Positions 53,525 to 63,643 of a stretch of 64,000 bases of DNA are shown piece by piece; the first letter of the stretch is position 1; each line of letters opens with the position of its first letter. Source of the stretch: Acetobacteraceae bacterium (GTDB taxonomy: Bacteria; Pseudomonadota; Alphaproteobacteria; Acetobacterales; Acetobacteraceae); contig SHWL01000002.1 in assembly GCA_009693865.1 (NCBI GenBank), positions 1-64,000 on the forward strand, in the 5' to 3' direction. A program made the translations under genes and the position numbers. The notes beneath the pieces were generated by a model. The model worked only from the letters and a program-made list of their open reading frames with translations, made no database searches and was not told where the DNA came from.

Positions 53525-54799
53525 ATGCGGCGTGCGATCATGGTCGTTCTGGACGGCCTCCGGCGAGACTTCGTGACCGAGGCAATCACGCCGCGGCTCG
53601 TGTCGTTCATGCGCCAGGCGGAATATTTTCCGAAGTTTCGCAGCGCATTTCCGTCCGCCACCCGCATCGTGTCCGCGACCTTCGCCACCGGATGTTTCCC
53701 CGCCCGTCACACCTTGCAGGGCAACGCGGTCGCGCTGATGGAAAACGGCGTGCTGGTCCCGCACGACGTGGGACGCCCGGACTTCCTGGCGCACAAGCGG
53801 ACCGTCACCGGCCATTCGCTGGCCGTCCCCACGCTGGCCGAGCGGTTGGCGCCCCATGGCGGGGCGATCGTCTTCAACAACGTCTCCCCCGGCGCTGCTC
53901 GGGCGCACGATCCCGATGGGTTCGGGCATGTTTATCATCGCGCGATCTCGGTGGGTCCTGGCCTGAAACCGGAGGACGATCCGTTGCGGGTCACGCTCGA
54001 CGCCGCGGGCGACCGGGCGATGACGGATCGTTTCATCACAGAAATCATTCACCGCCGCCGCCCGGCGTTCGGCTTGCTGTGGTGCGGAGAGCCGGACCAC
54101 ATCCAGCACAACGTCCCGCTCGGCTCGCCCGAGCATTTGACAGTGCTGCGGGAAGCGGATCGTCATGCCGGCATGGTGATGGACGCCGTGGCCCGCGAAC
54201 GGGAGCGCGGCGACGACATTTTGCTGATCGTCGCCTCCGATCACGGCCACGAAACGGTCAGCGGTGTGATCGATGTCGAGGCCGACCTGATCGAGGCCGG
54301 CTTGAAGCATGGCCCGGACTCAACCGATGTCGTGGCGATGGCGAACGGAACCGCGACGTTGATCTATCTCCATCCCGACGCCGAGCCCCGCCGCGCCGCT
54401 CTGGACGCCCACCTGCGCGCCGTCTCCTGGGCTGGCTCGGTGTTCGCGGAGGACAAGTTGGGTCTGGTGGGTCACGCGGCACATCAGGGATTGGCCTTCG
54501 CGGTGTCGATGCGGGCGGACGAGGGGCTGAACGATTTCGGCGTCCCTGGGCAATCGCTGGCGGCAAAGCCCAGGTGGGACAAGCCGGACCGGTTGGGGTG
54601 CGGACAGCATGGCGGCCTCGGGGCGTGGGAGCAGTCGCCAGTGTTGATGATCGATGGGCCCGGGTTCATGGCGGGAGCGGAGCGTGCGAGCGAGGCGAGG
54701 ATCGTCGATCTGGCGCCGACGATCCTCGCCCACCTGGGCGTGATTGCCCCTGATCTGGACGGGCGCGCACTGCTGATGAGGAACGAACGGGCGTCTTGA
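53525..54799 (+). CDS. alkaline phosphatase/nucleotide pyrophosphatase family protein
   Basis: 424 residues from ATG 53525 (GGAGG five bp upstream; an earlier ATG at 53513 lacks one). Type I phosphodiesterase fold with metal sites: VVLDGLRRDF, nucleophile Thr in FPSATRIVSATFATG, WCGEPDHIQH, ASDHGHETV, GQHGGLG. These enzymes hydrolyse nucleotide pyrophosphates or phosphodiesters. Substrate unknown. Confidence 0.88.
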   Translation: MRRAIMVVLDGLRRDFVTEAITPRLVSFMRQAEYFPKFRSAFPSATRIVSATFATGCFPARHTLQGNAVALMENGVLVPHDVGRPDFLAHKRTVTGHSLAVPTLAERLAPHGGAIVFNNVSPGAARAHDPDGFGHVYHRAISVGPGLKPEDDPLRVTLDAAGDRAMTDRFITEIIHRRRPAFGLLWCGEPDHIQHNVPLGSPEHLTVLREADRHAGMVMDAVARERERGDDILLIVASDHGHETVSGVIDVEADLIEAGLKHGPDSTDVVAMANGTATLIYLHPDAEPRRAALDAHLRAVSWAGSVFAEDKLGLVGHAAHQGLAFAVSMRADEGLNDFGVPGQSLAAKPRWDKPDRLGCGQHGGLGAWEQSPVLMIDGPGFMAGAERASEARIVDLAPTILAHLGVIAPDLDGRALLMRNERAS

Positions 54800-54909
54800 G
54801 CCGCCGCCATCTTATCATCGCGCCGCCGCAATCCGGACACGCGGCCTCACCATATTTCCGGCTGTGAGGACCTCACCGCTTCGAGGCCTTAACAGCAAGG
54901 AACAAGACC

Positions 54910-55251
54910 ATGAGGCAAATGAAAACGCTATTGATCGCCGCCCCGGTGATGCTGGGGATGTTCGCCGCTCCCGCCGCGCACGCCGAATGGCGCGGCCATG
55001 GCGGATGGGGGCCTCATGCGGGTGGGTGGAGTCATCATGGCGGCCATCGCGGCCCAGGTGGGTTGCTCGCGGGTGCGTTGCTGGGGCTTGGCGTCGCCGC
55101 CGTGGCTGGCGGGATCATCGCCGCGCAACAGCCGGCGCCGGTGTATTACGCCCCGCAACCCGCATACTACCCGGCACCCGGTTACTACGTACCGCAAGGG
55201 TATTATGCGCCGCAAGCGTATTATGGTCAGCGGGAGTATTCGGGCCAATAA
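54910..55251 (+). CDS. small exported Gly/Tyr/Pro-rich protein
   Basis: 113 residues. Signal peptide MRQMKTLLIAAPVMLGMFAAPAAHA with an AHA cleavage site, then a His/Gly-rich segment, a hydrophobic GLLAGALLGLGVAAVAGGIIAA and a repeated YYAPQP/YYAPG/YYVPQ tail. Typical of uncharacterised, membrane-anchored, Tyr-Pro-rich proteins in Acetobacteraceae/Rhizobiales. AAGGAA ahead of the ATG. Confidence 0.75.
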   Translation: MRQMKTLLIAAPVMLGMFAAPAAHAEWRGHGGWGPHAGGWSHHGGHRGPGGLLAGALLGLGVAAVAGGIIAAQQPAPVYYAPQPAYYPAPGYYVPQGYYAPQAYYGQREYSGQ

Positions 55252-55287
55252 GCCCCACTGGACGTAGCGCAACGAGGCAATCAGACT

Positions 55288-55310
55288 CCTCCCTCCAAAC
55301 CGGAGGGAGG
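55288..55310 (+). promoter_or_regulatory. hairpin masking the dapB ribosome-binding site
   Basis: CCTCCCTCC (55288-55296), loop AAACC, GGAGGGAGG (55302-55310): a perfect 9-bp stem. The right arm is the Shine-Dalgarno sequence of dapB, 5 nt before its ATG at 55316. A strong stem of this kind should block ribosome access unless it is opened by heat, a ligand or a protein. No T-tract follows, so a terminator is unlikely. Confidence 0.6.
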
Positions 55311-55315
55311 CAAGC

Positions 55316-56092
55316 ATGGCACACCGCATCGGCATCGCCGGGATCACCGGCCGCATGGGCCAACTTCTGGCCGAGGAAGTCCCCGCCGCCGGCGCGACGC
55401 TGACCGGCGGCATCGGCCGGTCAGGTTCGGGGAAACCCGGTCCTTCAGGTATCGCGCTCTTCCCTGATCTCGTCACGCTCGCGGCCGCCTCGGAGGTGGT
55501 CATCGACTTCACGCATGCCTCGACCGCCCAGGTGACGGCGGCGGCGATGGCTGGGTCGGGCAAGGCGTGGGTGCTGGGGTCGTCGGGCCTGTCCGGCGCG
55601 GACGAAGCCGCGGTGGAAGCCGCGTCGAGGGCGATCCCCATCGTCTATGCCTCCAACTTCTCCGCCGGCGTGAACCTGGTGCTGGCATTGTGCGAGCGCA
55701 TGGGCGCAGCGCTGCCCGCCGAGGCGTACGACGCGGAGATCATGGAAATGCACCATCGCCAGAAGGTCGATGCCCCATCGGGTACCGCGATCGGGATGGG
55801 CCGAGCGGTCGCCAAGGGCCGCGGCCAGAAGTTTGAGGACGTCCTGGTCAGCGGCCGTACCGGCCATACCGGCGCCCGCGAAACGGGAGCGATCGGGTTC
55901 GCCTCGCTGCGCGGCGGCCAGGTCGTGGGCGAGCACACGCTGATCTTCGCCTCGGGTACCGAGCACATCGCGCTGACACATCGCGCCTTCGATCGGCGGG
56001 CGTTCGCGACAGGGGCTGTGCGGGCGGCTCAATGGGTTGTGGGGAAGAAGCCGGGGCTTTACTCGATGATGGACGTGCTTGGGATGACGTGA
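55316..56092 (+). CDS. dapB: 4-hydroxy-tetrahydrodipicolinate reductase
   Basis: 258 residues. NAD(P)H motif IGIAGITGRMGQLL, VVIDFTHAST, the signature MEMHHRQKVDAPSGTA with the catalytic His pair and Lys, and the C-terminal RAFDRRAFATGAVRAAQWV. Second-stage enzyme of lysine/diaminopimelate synthesis. Its SD lies in the hairpin at 55288-55310. Confidence 0.96.
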   Translation: MAHRIGIAGITGRMGQLLAEEVPAAGATLTGGIGRSGSGKPGPSGIALFPDLVTLAAASEVVIDFTHASTAQVTAAAMAGSGKAWVLGSSGLSGADEAAVEAASRAIPIVYASNFSAGVNLVLALCERMGAALPAEAYDAEIMEMHHRQKVDAPSGTAIGMGRAVAKGRGQKFEDVLVSGRTGHTGARETGAIGFASLRGGQVVGEHTLIFASGTEHIALTHRAFDRRAFATGAVRAAQWVVGKKPGLYSMMDVLGMT

Positions 56093-56129
56093 GGGGCAAT
56101 TATGCAGGCTGGGCGAGATCATCCATGGC

Positions 56130-56159
56130 GTCGGGAATCGCATGTCACCGATTCCCGAC
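56130..56159. repeat. 11-bp perfect inverted repeat downstream of dapB
   Basis: GTCGGGAATCG (56130-56140) and CGATTCCCGAC (56149-56159) with an 8-nt loop CATGTCAC. TTTTT occurs 12 nt later, so it may act as the dapB terminator, or as a binding site before the Panacea gene. Confidence 0.5.
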
Positions 56160-56265
56160 AACTGGAACTGTTTTTCCCTGAGGGGATGTAGTTCAAATCA
56201 TTCAGCTTTTCGTGGACTCTTGATGTGGGATGAGATTGTGATACGATTACGGGAACAGGAACGCC

Positions 56266-56844
56266 ATGCCTCGTCCCCGCCACCTCGGTACCATAACCGT
56301 GCGTCTGCCCGGCGAAATGTCCCGGCTACGCCATATGATCTTGTACGTGGCGCGTCGTTGCTACTCGGCCAAGTATTTTGGGGCGATCAAACTCAATAAG
56401 ATAATTTGGAAGGCCGACTTCGACGCATTTGCCGCCCGAGGCGTTCCGGTTACCGGAAGAGAATACCGTCGCCAAAAATTAGGGCCGGTTCTCCGCGAGA
56501 TGAAACGCCTTCACACAGAAATGTTGATCGAAGGCGCGATTCGCGTCGAGCGAAGAGAGTTTGGCGAGGATATCGTTGAATTTAGGACCGTCGCTCAGGA
56601 TGAACCAAATTTGTCCCTATTCACGACCGAGGACCTTTCCTTTGTCGATGAGGCGATTTCACATTACTGGGAAATGACCGGACAGGAAAGCAGCGACGGG
56701 TCTCACGGGGTGGCTTGGCGCACTCGGGCGAATGGCGATCCTATGCCATACGAGCTGTCACTGCTTTCGGATCGAGGTCTTGGGGCAGCGCAGGAAAAGC
56801 GCCTGACCGACATGATCGCGAGACGCAGAACCCAAACTCTGTAG
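56266..56844 (+). CDS. Panacea-domain (SocA/DUF4065-like) antitoxin
   Basis: 192 residues; AGGAA lies before the ATG. The Panacea core is FGAIKLNKIIWKADFDAFAARGVPVTGREYRRQKLGPVLREMKRL, the standard K-L-N-K-x-x-x-x-A-D-F and G-P-V pattern. Panacea domains serve as antitoxins for many unrelated toxins (PanAT systems), or as proteolytic adapters like SocA. Followed at once by a 91-residue gene. The region has lower GC than its flanks, suggesting transfer. Confidence 0.82.
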   Translation: MPRPRHLGTITVRLPGEMSRLRHMILYVARRCYSAKYFGAIKLNKIIWKADFDAFAARGVPVTGREYRRQKLGPVLREMKRLHTEMLIEGAIRVERREFGEDIVEFRTVAQDEPNLSLFTTEDLSFVDEAISHYWEMTGQESSDGSHGVAWRTRANGDPMPYELSLLSDRGLGAAQEKRLTDMIARRRTQTL

Positions 56845-57120
56845 ATGGCAAACGGCCATGAGATCGTGTTTTCGCCCAACTGTGACGTGGCGGCGCAGAA
56901 ACTGGGCGGGTACGGTGCGATAGATGACGCGCTGATCCCTATATTTGATTCGCTTCATCACGATCCGCGAGGATTTCACAAGGTCGGTCTCGATTGGAGC
57001 GCCAATCGCTTTATTCTGACCAAGGCATTCGGGAAAATACCAGCCCTCGTTTGGCTGTTTTACATAGAGGTAAGTGGAAAGGTAGTCATAGATCATGTCG
57101 AAGAATTCGAAGATTACTGA
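56845..57120 (+). CDS. probable toxin partner of the Panacea antitoxin
   Basis: 91 residues, ATG immediately after the antitoxin stop. Sequence pattern: NCDVAAQKLGGYGAIDDALIPIFDSLHHDPRGF, then KVGLDWSANRFILTKAF, PALVWLFYIEVSGKVVIDHVEEFEDY. The helical pair followed by a beta-rich end resembles the RelE/ParE fold in layout, but I cannot find the catalytic residues, so only the partner role is proposed. Confidence 0.62.
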   Translation: MANGHEIVFSPNCDVAAQKLGGYGAIDDALIPIFDSLHHDPRGFHKVGLDWSANRFILTKAFGKIPALVWLFYIEVSGKVVIDHVEEFEDY

Positions 57121-57173
57121 CGGTGCCGAGACCTATCGCCGCAAGGCCACGTCTTGCGAACGAGGGAATAGTC

Positions 57174-57369
57174 GTGCCATCCCGTAAGTCCCCCGACCCG
57201 AACGCCAGGCCCGATCCATTGGACGCCCCCCCCCCAGATTGAACGGTTCAAGGCCGTCGCTCGCGAATTGGAATGCGACGGAGACCCGGCGGCGTTCGAG
57301 GCGGCGTTACGAAAGATCGCCCAGCATAGGCCGAAAGGTCAGCCAATACCATCAAAGGACAAAAAATAG
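57174..57369 (+). pseudogene. small conserved protein interrupted at a 10-C run
   Basis: GTG at 57174 (GAGGGA upstream) starts PSRKSPDPNARPDPLDA and reaches ten consecutive C (57226-57235), after which a TGA follows at 57240. If one C is removed the frame continues as QIERFKAVARELECDGDPAAFEAALRKIAQ and on to a TAG at 57367, giving 65 residues. The second part resembles a small family in alphaproteobacteria with the RFKAxARELxCD motif. It is a frameshift, a slippage-controlled gene or a sequencing error in the homopolymer. Confidence 0.7.
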
Positions 57370-57641
57370 TGTCCTGGTGGGAGGACGACGCGATCCTCGC
57401 GCAACGGCAGAAGCGCCAGGACGAACAAGATCGAGCCGAAGTTTTCACCGAAGACGAAGCTAATCGGGCAGCGGCCTATACGCGGGATGACCTGAGTAAG
57501 GTGGTATCGTACCTCTCGTCGTTGAACAGCCAGGTCTCGACCATCAAAAACATCATGCTTTTCTATTTTTTCTCGACATTCATCGCGCTGCTACTGGCGT
57601 TAGTCCTGTTTGTGATTCGTGTGGCCGGCGCCAATTATTAG
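57369..57641 (+). CDS. small coiled-coil membrane protein
   Basis: 90 residues, GTG start sharing a base with the upstream stop (TAGTG). The N-terminal half is charged and helical (ILAQRQKRQDEQDRAEVFTEDE … YTRDDLSKVVSYLSSLNSQVSTIKN); the C-terminal half is a single membrane helix (FYFFSTFIALLLALVLFVIRV). No known family. Translation likely coupled to the interrupted gene before it. Confidence 0.6.
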   Translation: MSWWEDDAILAQRQKRQDEQDRAEVFTEDEANRAAAYTRDDLSKVVSYLSSLNSQVSTIKNIMLFYFFSTFIALLLALVLFVIRVAGANY

Positions 57642-57658
57642 GCCCTAAAGCCTATTTT
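57639..57658 (+). terminator. short terminator after the membrane-protein gene
   Basis: TAGGC (57639-57643), loop CCTAAA, GCCTA (57650-57654), TTTT. The stem overlaps the stop codon. Confidence 0.5.
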
Positions 57659-57699
57659 CATCGCAAAGTCCGTGAAGTGCACAATTGCCACGTGACGCC

Positions 57700-59586
57700 T
57701 CACGCGGCCACGTCCGCCTCCCGCTTCCGGAGATGCGCGGCCAGGGCTGCCATCGCGGCGGGGGTCATCCCCTGAATCCTCGCCGCCGCCCCGAACGATT
57801 CAGGACGAACCGTGTTCAGCTTGTCCCGCAGTTCGGTCGACAGGCCACCGACCCGATCGAAGGCGATGCCGGATAGCGACACCGCCTCCTCCCGCGCGAA
57901 CCCGCGGATCTCGGCTTGCTGGCGATGGAGGTAGCCGCCATACAGCGCCTCAGCCCGCATCTGCGCGACCGCTCTTGGCTGAGCGTCCAGCAAGAAGGGG
58001 AAGGCCCGGGTCAGGGCGTCCCAGGGCACGCCATCGTAGCCCGATAGCTCCACCACATCCCGCCAGCGCCCGTCGTCCCGAACGATCACCCCCATTTTCG
58101 CCAGCGCCGCCGGACTGCCGCCCGACACCCGCGCCTGAGCCATCAGGTCCGCCACCGCGGCTTGGTGAGCCCGGAACGAAGCGATACGCTCCGGCCCGGC
58201 GCAACCCCAGGCGATCCCTTTCTCGGTCAGCCGCAGGTCCGCGTTATCGGCTCGCAACGACAGCCGAAACTCCGCGCGCGAGGTGAACATCCGGTACGGC
58301 TCGCTGACACCATGCAGGGTCAGGTCGTCCACCAGGACGCCGAGATAAGCGTCGGACCGCGCCAGCCGCGCCTCCTCCGCCCCACTCGCCAACCGCGCCG
58401 CGTTGATGCCTGCCAGAATCCCCTGGGCCGCCGCTTCCTCGTACCCGGTGGTGCCGTTGATCTGGCCCGCCAGAAACAGTCCGGGCAGGGCGCGCAGGCC
58501 GAGGCCGGGGGACAACGCGATGGGATCGACGTAATCGTATTCCACCGCATAGCCGGGACGGATCATCCGGGCACGTTCCAATCCCGGGATGGTGGCCAGC
58601 AGCGCCTGTTGCACGGTTTCTGGCAACGAGGTGGAGATGCCGTTCGGGTAAACCGTCGGGTCGTCCAACCCCTCGGGTTCCAGGAAGATGTTGTGCCGGT
58701 CGCGTTCGGCGAAACGCTTCACCTTGTCCTCGATTGACGGACAGTAGCGCGGCCCGACGCCGCTGATGTTGCCGACGTGGATGGCGGAAAGATGCAGGTT
58801 CTCCCGGATGATCGCATGCGTCGCGGGCGTCGTGGCGGTAACCCGGCACGCCAGTTGCGGCGAGGGAATTCGATGCGTCAGAACCGAGAACGGTTCCGGC
58901 ACCGCATCGCCAGGATCCGCCACCAGACCCAGCCAATCGATCGTGGTCCTGTCCAATCGAGGCGGCGTACCGGTCTTCAGGCGGCCCATGGGCAGGTTCA
59001 ACCGCTCCAACGTCAGGGCCAGACCAATCGCGGGGGCCTCGCCGATCCGGCCGGCCTGGATTTGCCGGTCGCCGATATGGATGACACCGCGCAAGAAGGT
59101 ACCGGTGGTGAGCACCGCCGCGCCGCACGCTACCCGCGATCCGTCGGCGCAGATGGCCGCCGCCAGACGCCCGTCCGGCCCGATTTCCAGGTCCTCCACG
59201 GCCGCGGCGCGCAAGGTCAGACCGGGCGTGGCGTCCAAAGCGGCCCGCATGGCGCGACGATAGAGCGTGCGGTCGGCCTGTGCCCGAGGCCCCCGCACCG
59301 CCGGCCCCTTGCTGCGATTAAGCAGCTTGAAATGGATCCCCGCCGCGTCGGCCACCCGGCCCATCAGCCCATCGAGCGCGTCGACCTCGCGCACCAGATG
59401 GCCTTTGCCGATCCCGCCGATCGAGGGATTGCATGACATTTCCCCCAACGTTTCCAGCTTGTGGGTCAGTAGCAACGTTCGCGCGCCCATGCGAGCGGCC
59501 GCGGCGGCGGCCTCGCAGCCGGCATGACCGCCGCCGACGACGACAACGTCGAAGGTATTTGGGTTCTGGAACATCGGCGGTGTCAT
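57700..59586 (-). CDS. mnmG: tRNA uridine-5-carboxymethylaminomethyl(34) synthesis enzyme MnmG
   Basis: 628 residues, FAD-dependent. [63 protein letters not shown] and the C-terminal helical domain ending RKREADVAA. MnmG with MnmE modifies the wobble U34 of tRNAs. The usual downstream rsmG is not here. Start at ATG 59586; ATG four codons later is possible. Confidence 0.96.
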   Translation of the reverse strand: MTPPMFQNPNTFDVVVVGGGHAGCEAAAAAARMGARTLLLTHKLETLGEMSCNPSIGGIGKGHLVREVDALDGLMGRVADAAGIHFKLLNRSKGPAVRGPRAQADRTLYRRAMRAALDATPGLTLRAAAVEDLEIGPDGRLAAAICADGSRVACGAAVLTTGTFLRGVIHIGDRQIQAGRIGEAPAIGLALTLERLNLPMGRLKTGTPPRLDRTTIDWLGLVADPGDAVPEPFSVLTHRIPSPQLACRVTATTPATHAIIRENLHLSAIHVGNISGVGPRYCPSIEDKVKRFAERDRHNIFLEPEGLDDPTVYPNGISTSLPETVQQALLATIPGLERARMIRPGYAVEYDYVDPIALSPGLGLRALPGLFLAGQINGTTGYEEAAAQGILAGINAARLASGAEEARLARSDAYLGVLVDDLTLHGVSEPYRMFTSRAEFRLSLRADNADLRLTEKGIAWGCAGPERIASFRAHQAAVADLMAQARVSGGSPAALAKMGVIVRDDGRWRDVVELSGYDGVPWDALTRAFPFLLDAQPRAVAQMRAEALYGGYLHRQQAEIRGFAREEAVSLSGIAFDRVGGLSTELRDKLNTVRPESFGAAARIQGMTPAAMAALAAHLRKREADVAA

Positions 59587-59626
59587 GTGAGGGTGAGGCG
59601 GCGGAAGTCAATCGTTGTACGGCCTC

Positions 59627-61891
59627 TCACCCCTTCAACCGCTCCAGGTCCGCCAGATCCTTCCCGCGTTGCACGCGCCGGCGCTCGTAACTCGCCTGGT
59701 TCTTGGTGCAAACAAGCGTATAAGGCGGGCCGCGCGTGAGAGTGGTCGTGGTCAGGTCGCATCCGGCGGTGCGGATCGTGCCTTCGACGTGGCCACGGGC
59801 GTGCTCGACCGCCCGGAACTCCCATTTTGGACGGGCCGGATCGGCCAGGAACCGGCGCAGCTCGGCGCAATGGACACACTTGCAGGCCACGGTGTCGGCC
59901 CGCCGCCAGTCCGCGGGGGGTTCCAGCGTCTCCGCGACCCGGAGGTTGAGGTGCGCGACACAGGCCAGCCGGAGATGCCGCACGGCGACGGTGTCCGCGA
60001 CCTCAGACGCCTCCACCAAGGTCCGGACGCCCGGAATCAGGACCGTGTCGAAGTCGTAAACAGCCGGGCTCGCGAGCATGTGCGCCGCCGCGCGATTGGC
60101 CAACGTGGTATCGATCCGCCCGAGCGCGGTGAAAAGATCGGCGATAAATCCCGGCTCCACGCCCGGTCCGCTTCGCCAAATGTCGCGCGTTACGCTGACT
60201 GGTAGCGCGCCTACCAACCCTTTCGCCGCTCCTTCGACCACCGCCTTACCCAGGACCGTTGCCTGAGCCAGCAGGGCGCCACAGGCGGCCAGCGACCGTC
60301 CCGCCGCCCCGGCCACAATATGGTGAAGTAACGCCGCGGCACGCTCTGGCGGCAGAAGCCGCAACGCGTCCGCAATCGCCGCGCAATCGTCCGAATCGAG
60401 TCCCTCCCGCGTCGCAACCACAGACAGGAACGCATCCAGCCGCGCCACGTCCTTGAGCCGGGTAAGCACACTCAGCATCTCGCCGGCGGCCGTCCCTGTG
60501 GTCTCGCGCCGGGGCGACCAGTGCTCCGTGGGCCAACTGTCGATCATATGGCCCGAAAGTTCGTGCGCCTGACGCCATGATGGCGAGTCCTCGCTTTCGC
60601 CGCCGGCCGCCCACTTGCTGGCGAGATCGGTGAGATAAGGCAACGTAACCCGCAACCCGGCCTGATTGATAATGGCCAGCAACCGGTTGACTGGCCAAAG
60701 CACCAGCGCGGCCCGGCGATAGGTACGATCGAACGAGGCGCCTTCGTTGCCGGTCGCTTCGCGGAAGTGTTGCTCATCCGGTTCGAGGTCCTCGAAGGCG
60801 TCAGGCGGCGAGAATTCGCCGTCCTCGACCGGGATATTGGTCAAAGCCGACGGTTCCCCATCCGGCCGGCGCCATTCCGAAGCTGTCACCGTGCGGTCGA
60901 ATATCTCCCCCACTTCAAAATTTTCGTCGTCGTCATCCCGGGACGAGCGGCGCCATGAGCCGGAATTGTCGGAATATTCCGCCGATCCGCTTTCCTCGAT
61001 CGCAACAAGCGCCAGATGCACCTCGCAACCGGATTTTCCGGCGGCGTCCACGACCACTTTCGCGACGCCAGCGTCGGCGCCTTTCAGATTGCCGAACCCA
61101 AGCTCGGCGGGCGTATAGGCATGTTCCAGGGGGTAGACCAGCTTTTCCGCCACGTCATCGTCCGCCGGCCGCGCCAGGTTCACCCACTCCGTCAACAACC
61201 GCGTCACGCCGTCCTGTTCGTTCGCGTAATCCGGTGGTTCGGGCAGCCGGCCGGGACCGCTCCGCATGAGGTTATAGACCAGGGCCAGCCGGTATCCCTC
61301 GGTCACGGGCAGCACTTCATGCACGCAGTCGGCATAGAACGCGGCGAACGCGACCTCCGAGGGATCTTCGCACCGCAAATCCATGCGTATCTCGCGGTCC
61401 TTGTGCCGCACCACCAGCTCGCCGCCCGCGGAAAGCGAGGGAAGCACGAGAATCAGCGTGGCGAACATGCCCGGCGCTTTCTCGGTGTCGCGATGCCGTA
61501 CAAAGAAGCTGCCCTTGTCGTAGATCAGCACTTTGTAAAGTTCGGCCTTGACCGGATCGGTGACCCCCAGACCCTCGGCCGCCCGTTCCAGGACCGTTTT
61601 GATCGTGCCCGCCCAATGCCGGCCCGCGATCTGGACCTTGCCCGGAGCGATTTGCCAGGTGCGGCGGACGGCGGTGTCGGTGAGGGTTTCCTCGCCGCGG
61701 CCATAGGGCGCGCGCTCGGCCAGGGCGATGAGTTGTTCGGCCTGGACCGGCAACAACGGCAAAGCGATGGGGCCGGCGCCTTCGACCACGATTCGCGGGG
61801 CAAGCAGCTCCGTCGTTCCGGAGGTACAAAAATCGCCCTGACGGTCGATCGTGTCGAGCGCGGCGGCGAAGTCGGTGGCAAGGGATTCCAT
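59627..61891 (-). CDS. large 2OG-Fe(II) oxygenase-domain protein
   Basis: 754 residues. An N-terminal double-stranded beta-helix dioxygenase sits at about residues 90-215: [20 protein letters not shown] gives the H133-x-D135 iron motif, H191 (DCVHEVLPV) the distal His, and R201 ([11 protein letters not shown]) the 2-oxoglutarate arginine. This leaves about 540 residues of helical, unassigned C-terminal part with a late [13 protein letters not shown] cysteine cluster (C-x-C-x2-C) and a basic end. Large proteins of this type are better known from fungi. Substrate unknown; possibly a protein prolyl/lysyl hydroxylase. Confidence 0.8.
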   Translation of the reverse strand: MESLATDFAAALDTIDRQGDFCTSGTTELLAPRIVVEGAGPIALPLLPVQAEQLIALAERAPYGRGEETLTDTAVRRTWQIAPGKVQIAGRHWAGTIKTVLERAAEGLGVTDPVKAELYKVLIYDKGSFFVRHRDTEKAPGMFATLILVLPSLSAGGELVVRHKDREIRMDLRCEDPSEVAFAAFYADCVHEVLPVTEGYRLALVYNLMRSGPGRLPEPPDYANEQDGVTRLLTEWVNLARPADDDVAEKLVYPLEHAYTPAELGFGNLKGADAGVAKVVVDAAGKSGCEVHLALVAIEESGSAEYSDNSGSWRRSSRDDDDENFEVGEIFDRTVTASEWRRPDGEPSALTNIPVEDGEFSPPDAFEDLEPDEQHFREATGNEGASFDRTYRRAALVLWPVNRLLAIINQAGLRVTLPYLTDLASKWAAGGESEDSPSWRQAHELSGHMIDSWPTEHWSPRRETTGTAAGEMLSVLTRLKDVARLDAFLSVVATREGLDSDDCAAIADALRLLPPERAAALLHHIVAGAAGRSLAACGALLAQATVLGKAVVEGAAKGLVGALPVSVTRDIWRSGPGVEPGFIADLFTALGRIDTTLANRAAAHMLASPAVYDFDTVLIPGVRTLVEASEVADTVAVRHLRLACVAHLNLRVAETLEPPADWRRADTVACKCVHCAELRRFLADPARPKWEFRAVEHARGHVEGTIRTAGCDLTTTTLTRGPPYTLVCTKNQASYERRRVQRGKDLADLERLKG

Positions 61892-61946
61892 GGTTTTTCC
61901 AGGTATATGATATGGCTCCAGCGAACGTTACCCGCCAGGTGGCCGG

Positions 61947-63575
61947 TCACGCCATTGCGCGCGCATCCTCCAGGATCATCGCCGCCGCCTTCTCCGCGAT
62001 CATGATCGTCGGAGCGTTCGTGTTGCCCGCCGGGACCGTCGGCATGACCGAGGCATCGACCACGCGCAACCGCCCCACGCCATGCACGCGCAGCCTCGGG
62101 TCGACGACCGCGTCGCCCCCGTCCGGACCCATCCGGCAGGTTCCGACCGGATGCAAGTTTGACAGAGCATTCTGCCGGATCGACTCCTCAAAGTCCGCGT
62201 CGGTTTCAACCCCTGGGCCGGGCACGATCTCCTCCGCCACATACGGAGCCAAAGACGGTTGTTTCGTGAACGACCGCACCATGCGCATACCGGTGGTCAG
62301 GGCCTGGAGATCGTATTGAGTTTGCAGGAAATTAAAGCGGATCGCCGGAGCCGCCAGAGGATCGGGGCTTTTCAACAACACGGTGCCTCTCGCGTCGGGC
62401 CGAAGGTGCACCGCGCTCAGGCTGAAACCGGGAAAGTCGTGCGCCACCGCCCCGCTCGGGCCACGGAACGCATAGCTGAACGGGGAAAAGTTGAATTGCA
62501 GATCGGGCCGTTCCAGACGCGGATCGCTGCGGCCAAACCCGCCGCAGGTAACGCCGTTCGTCGCCAACGGGCCGGATTTGAAGAACACATATTTCGCCAT
62601 CGCCATGATCTGGCGCGGCAGACTGTTCGCCAATTCGTTCATCGTGACTGGCTTTGTGCAACGATACGCGAGGCGAACGTAGAAATGATCCTGCAAATGA
62701 GCGCCCACCGCCGGAACATCCCGCGCGACCTCGATCCCGTTCGCGCGCAGCAACTCCCCTGGACCAATGCCGGACAATTGCAGCAACTGCGGCGAATTGA
62801 ATACGCCGCCACTGACGATCACCTCCGCGCGCGCGCGAGCCGAGCGAACGGCGCCCCCACTGACATATTCCACCCCGACCGCTTGCCCATTCTCGACGAG
62901 CACCTTCGTTGCCTGAGCGTTAGGACGCACGACAAGATTGGCGCGGTCTCGCGCGGGCCGCAAATAGGCGGTCGCGGTGCTCCAGCGGCGGCTTTTCCCA
63001 ACGGTGCTCTGGAAATAACCCGCACCTTCCTGTTTCGCGCCGTTGAAGTCGTTATTGGGTGGTAACCCTGACTCGATCGCCGCGGCGACCACGCGATCCG
63101 CCAGTTCATGGCGCCGCGGCTGCTCGGAGACCGTCAGCGGTCCGCCGGTGCCATGGAATTCGCTCGCGCCACCTTGATAATTTTCGGCTTTCTTGAAGAA
63201 CGGCAATACGCTGTCGTAGTCCCAGCCAGTGCAACCGCGTTGCCGCCATTCGTCGTAATCGGCGTGGTTGCCTCGCATGTAAACCATGCCATTGATGGAG
63301 CTGGTGCCGCCCAACACCTTGCCTCTGGGCGAATACATCGAACGGCCGGCGAGTTGCGGTTCGGGCTCGCTTTCGTACATCCAGTTGACGGCGGGATTGG
63401 CGAACAGGCGGGAAAAACCCATGGGGACGTGGATCCAGGGATTGCGGTCCGGCGGCCCAGCTTCGAGCAGTAATACGCGGTAACGGCCAGACTCGCTGAG
63501 CCGCGCGGCGACGGCGCAGCCCGCCGATCCCGCGCCGGTAACGATGTAGTCGAAGTCTTCCTCCGTTGACGGCAC
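61947..63575 (-). CDS. GMC-family FAD-dependent oxidoreductase (choline/alcohol dehydrogenase-like)
   Basis: 542 residues from a GTG at 63575 after AAGGGGGAGA. FAD motif [71 protein letters not shown], and the catalytic His segment [11 protein letters not shown] with the second at [15 protein letters not shown]. Typical length. Oxidises an alcohol to aldehyde with FAD. Upstream in-frame extension to 63812 has no family match. Confidence 0.93.
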   Translation of the reverse strand: MPSTEEDFDYIVTGAGSAGCAVAARLSESGRYRVLLLEAGPPDRNPWIHVPMGFSRLFANPAVNWMYESEPEPQLAGRSMYSPRGKVLGGTSSINGMVYMRGNHADYDEWRQRGCTGWDYDSVLPFFKKAENYQGGASEFHGTGGPLTVSEQPRRHELADRVVAAAIESGLPPNNDFNGAKQEGAGYFQSTVGKSRRWSTATAYLRPARDRANLVVRPNAQATKVLVENGQAVGVEYVSGGAVRSARARAEVIVSGGVFNSPQLLQLSGIGPGELLRANGIEVARDVPAVGAHLQDHFYVRLAYRCTKPVTMNELANSLPRQIMAMAKYVFFKSGPLATNGVTCGGFGRSDPRLERPDLQFNFSPFSYAFRGPSGAVAHDFPGFSLSAVHLRPDARGTVLLKSPDPLAAPAIRFNFLQTQYDLQALTTGMRMVRSFTKQPSLAPYVAEEIVPGPGVETDADFEESIRQNALSNLHPVGTCRMGPDGGDAVVDPRLRVHGVGRLRVVDASVMPTVPAGNTNAPTIMIAEKAAAMILEDARAMA

Positions 63576-63643
63576 GGTGTTTCTCCCCCTTATTGGGCAT
63601 GATATCGCCGCCCTTGAACCCTGACTCTCAGCTTGCCCCCCCG

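Noticed and set aside
57174-57369. Programmed ribosomal frameshift at the C run.
   Set aside because: No stimulatory stem or in-frame slippery codon pair was recognised; slippage during replication or a read error is simpler.
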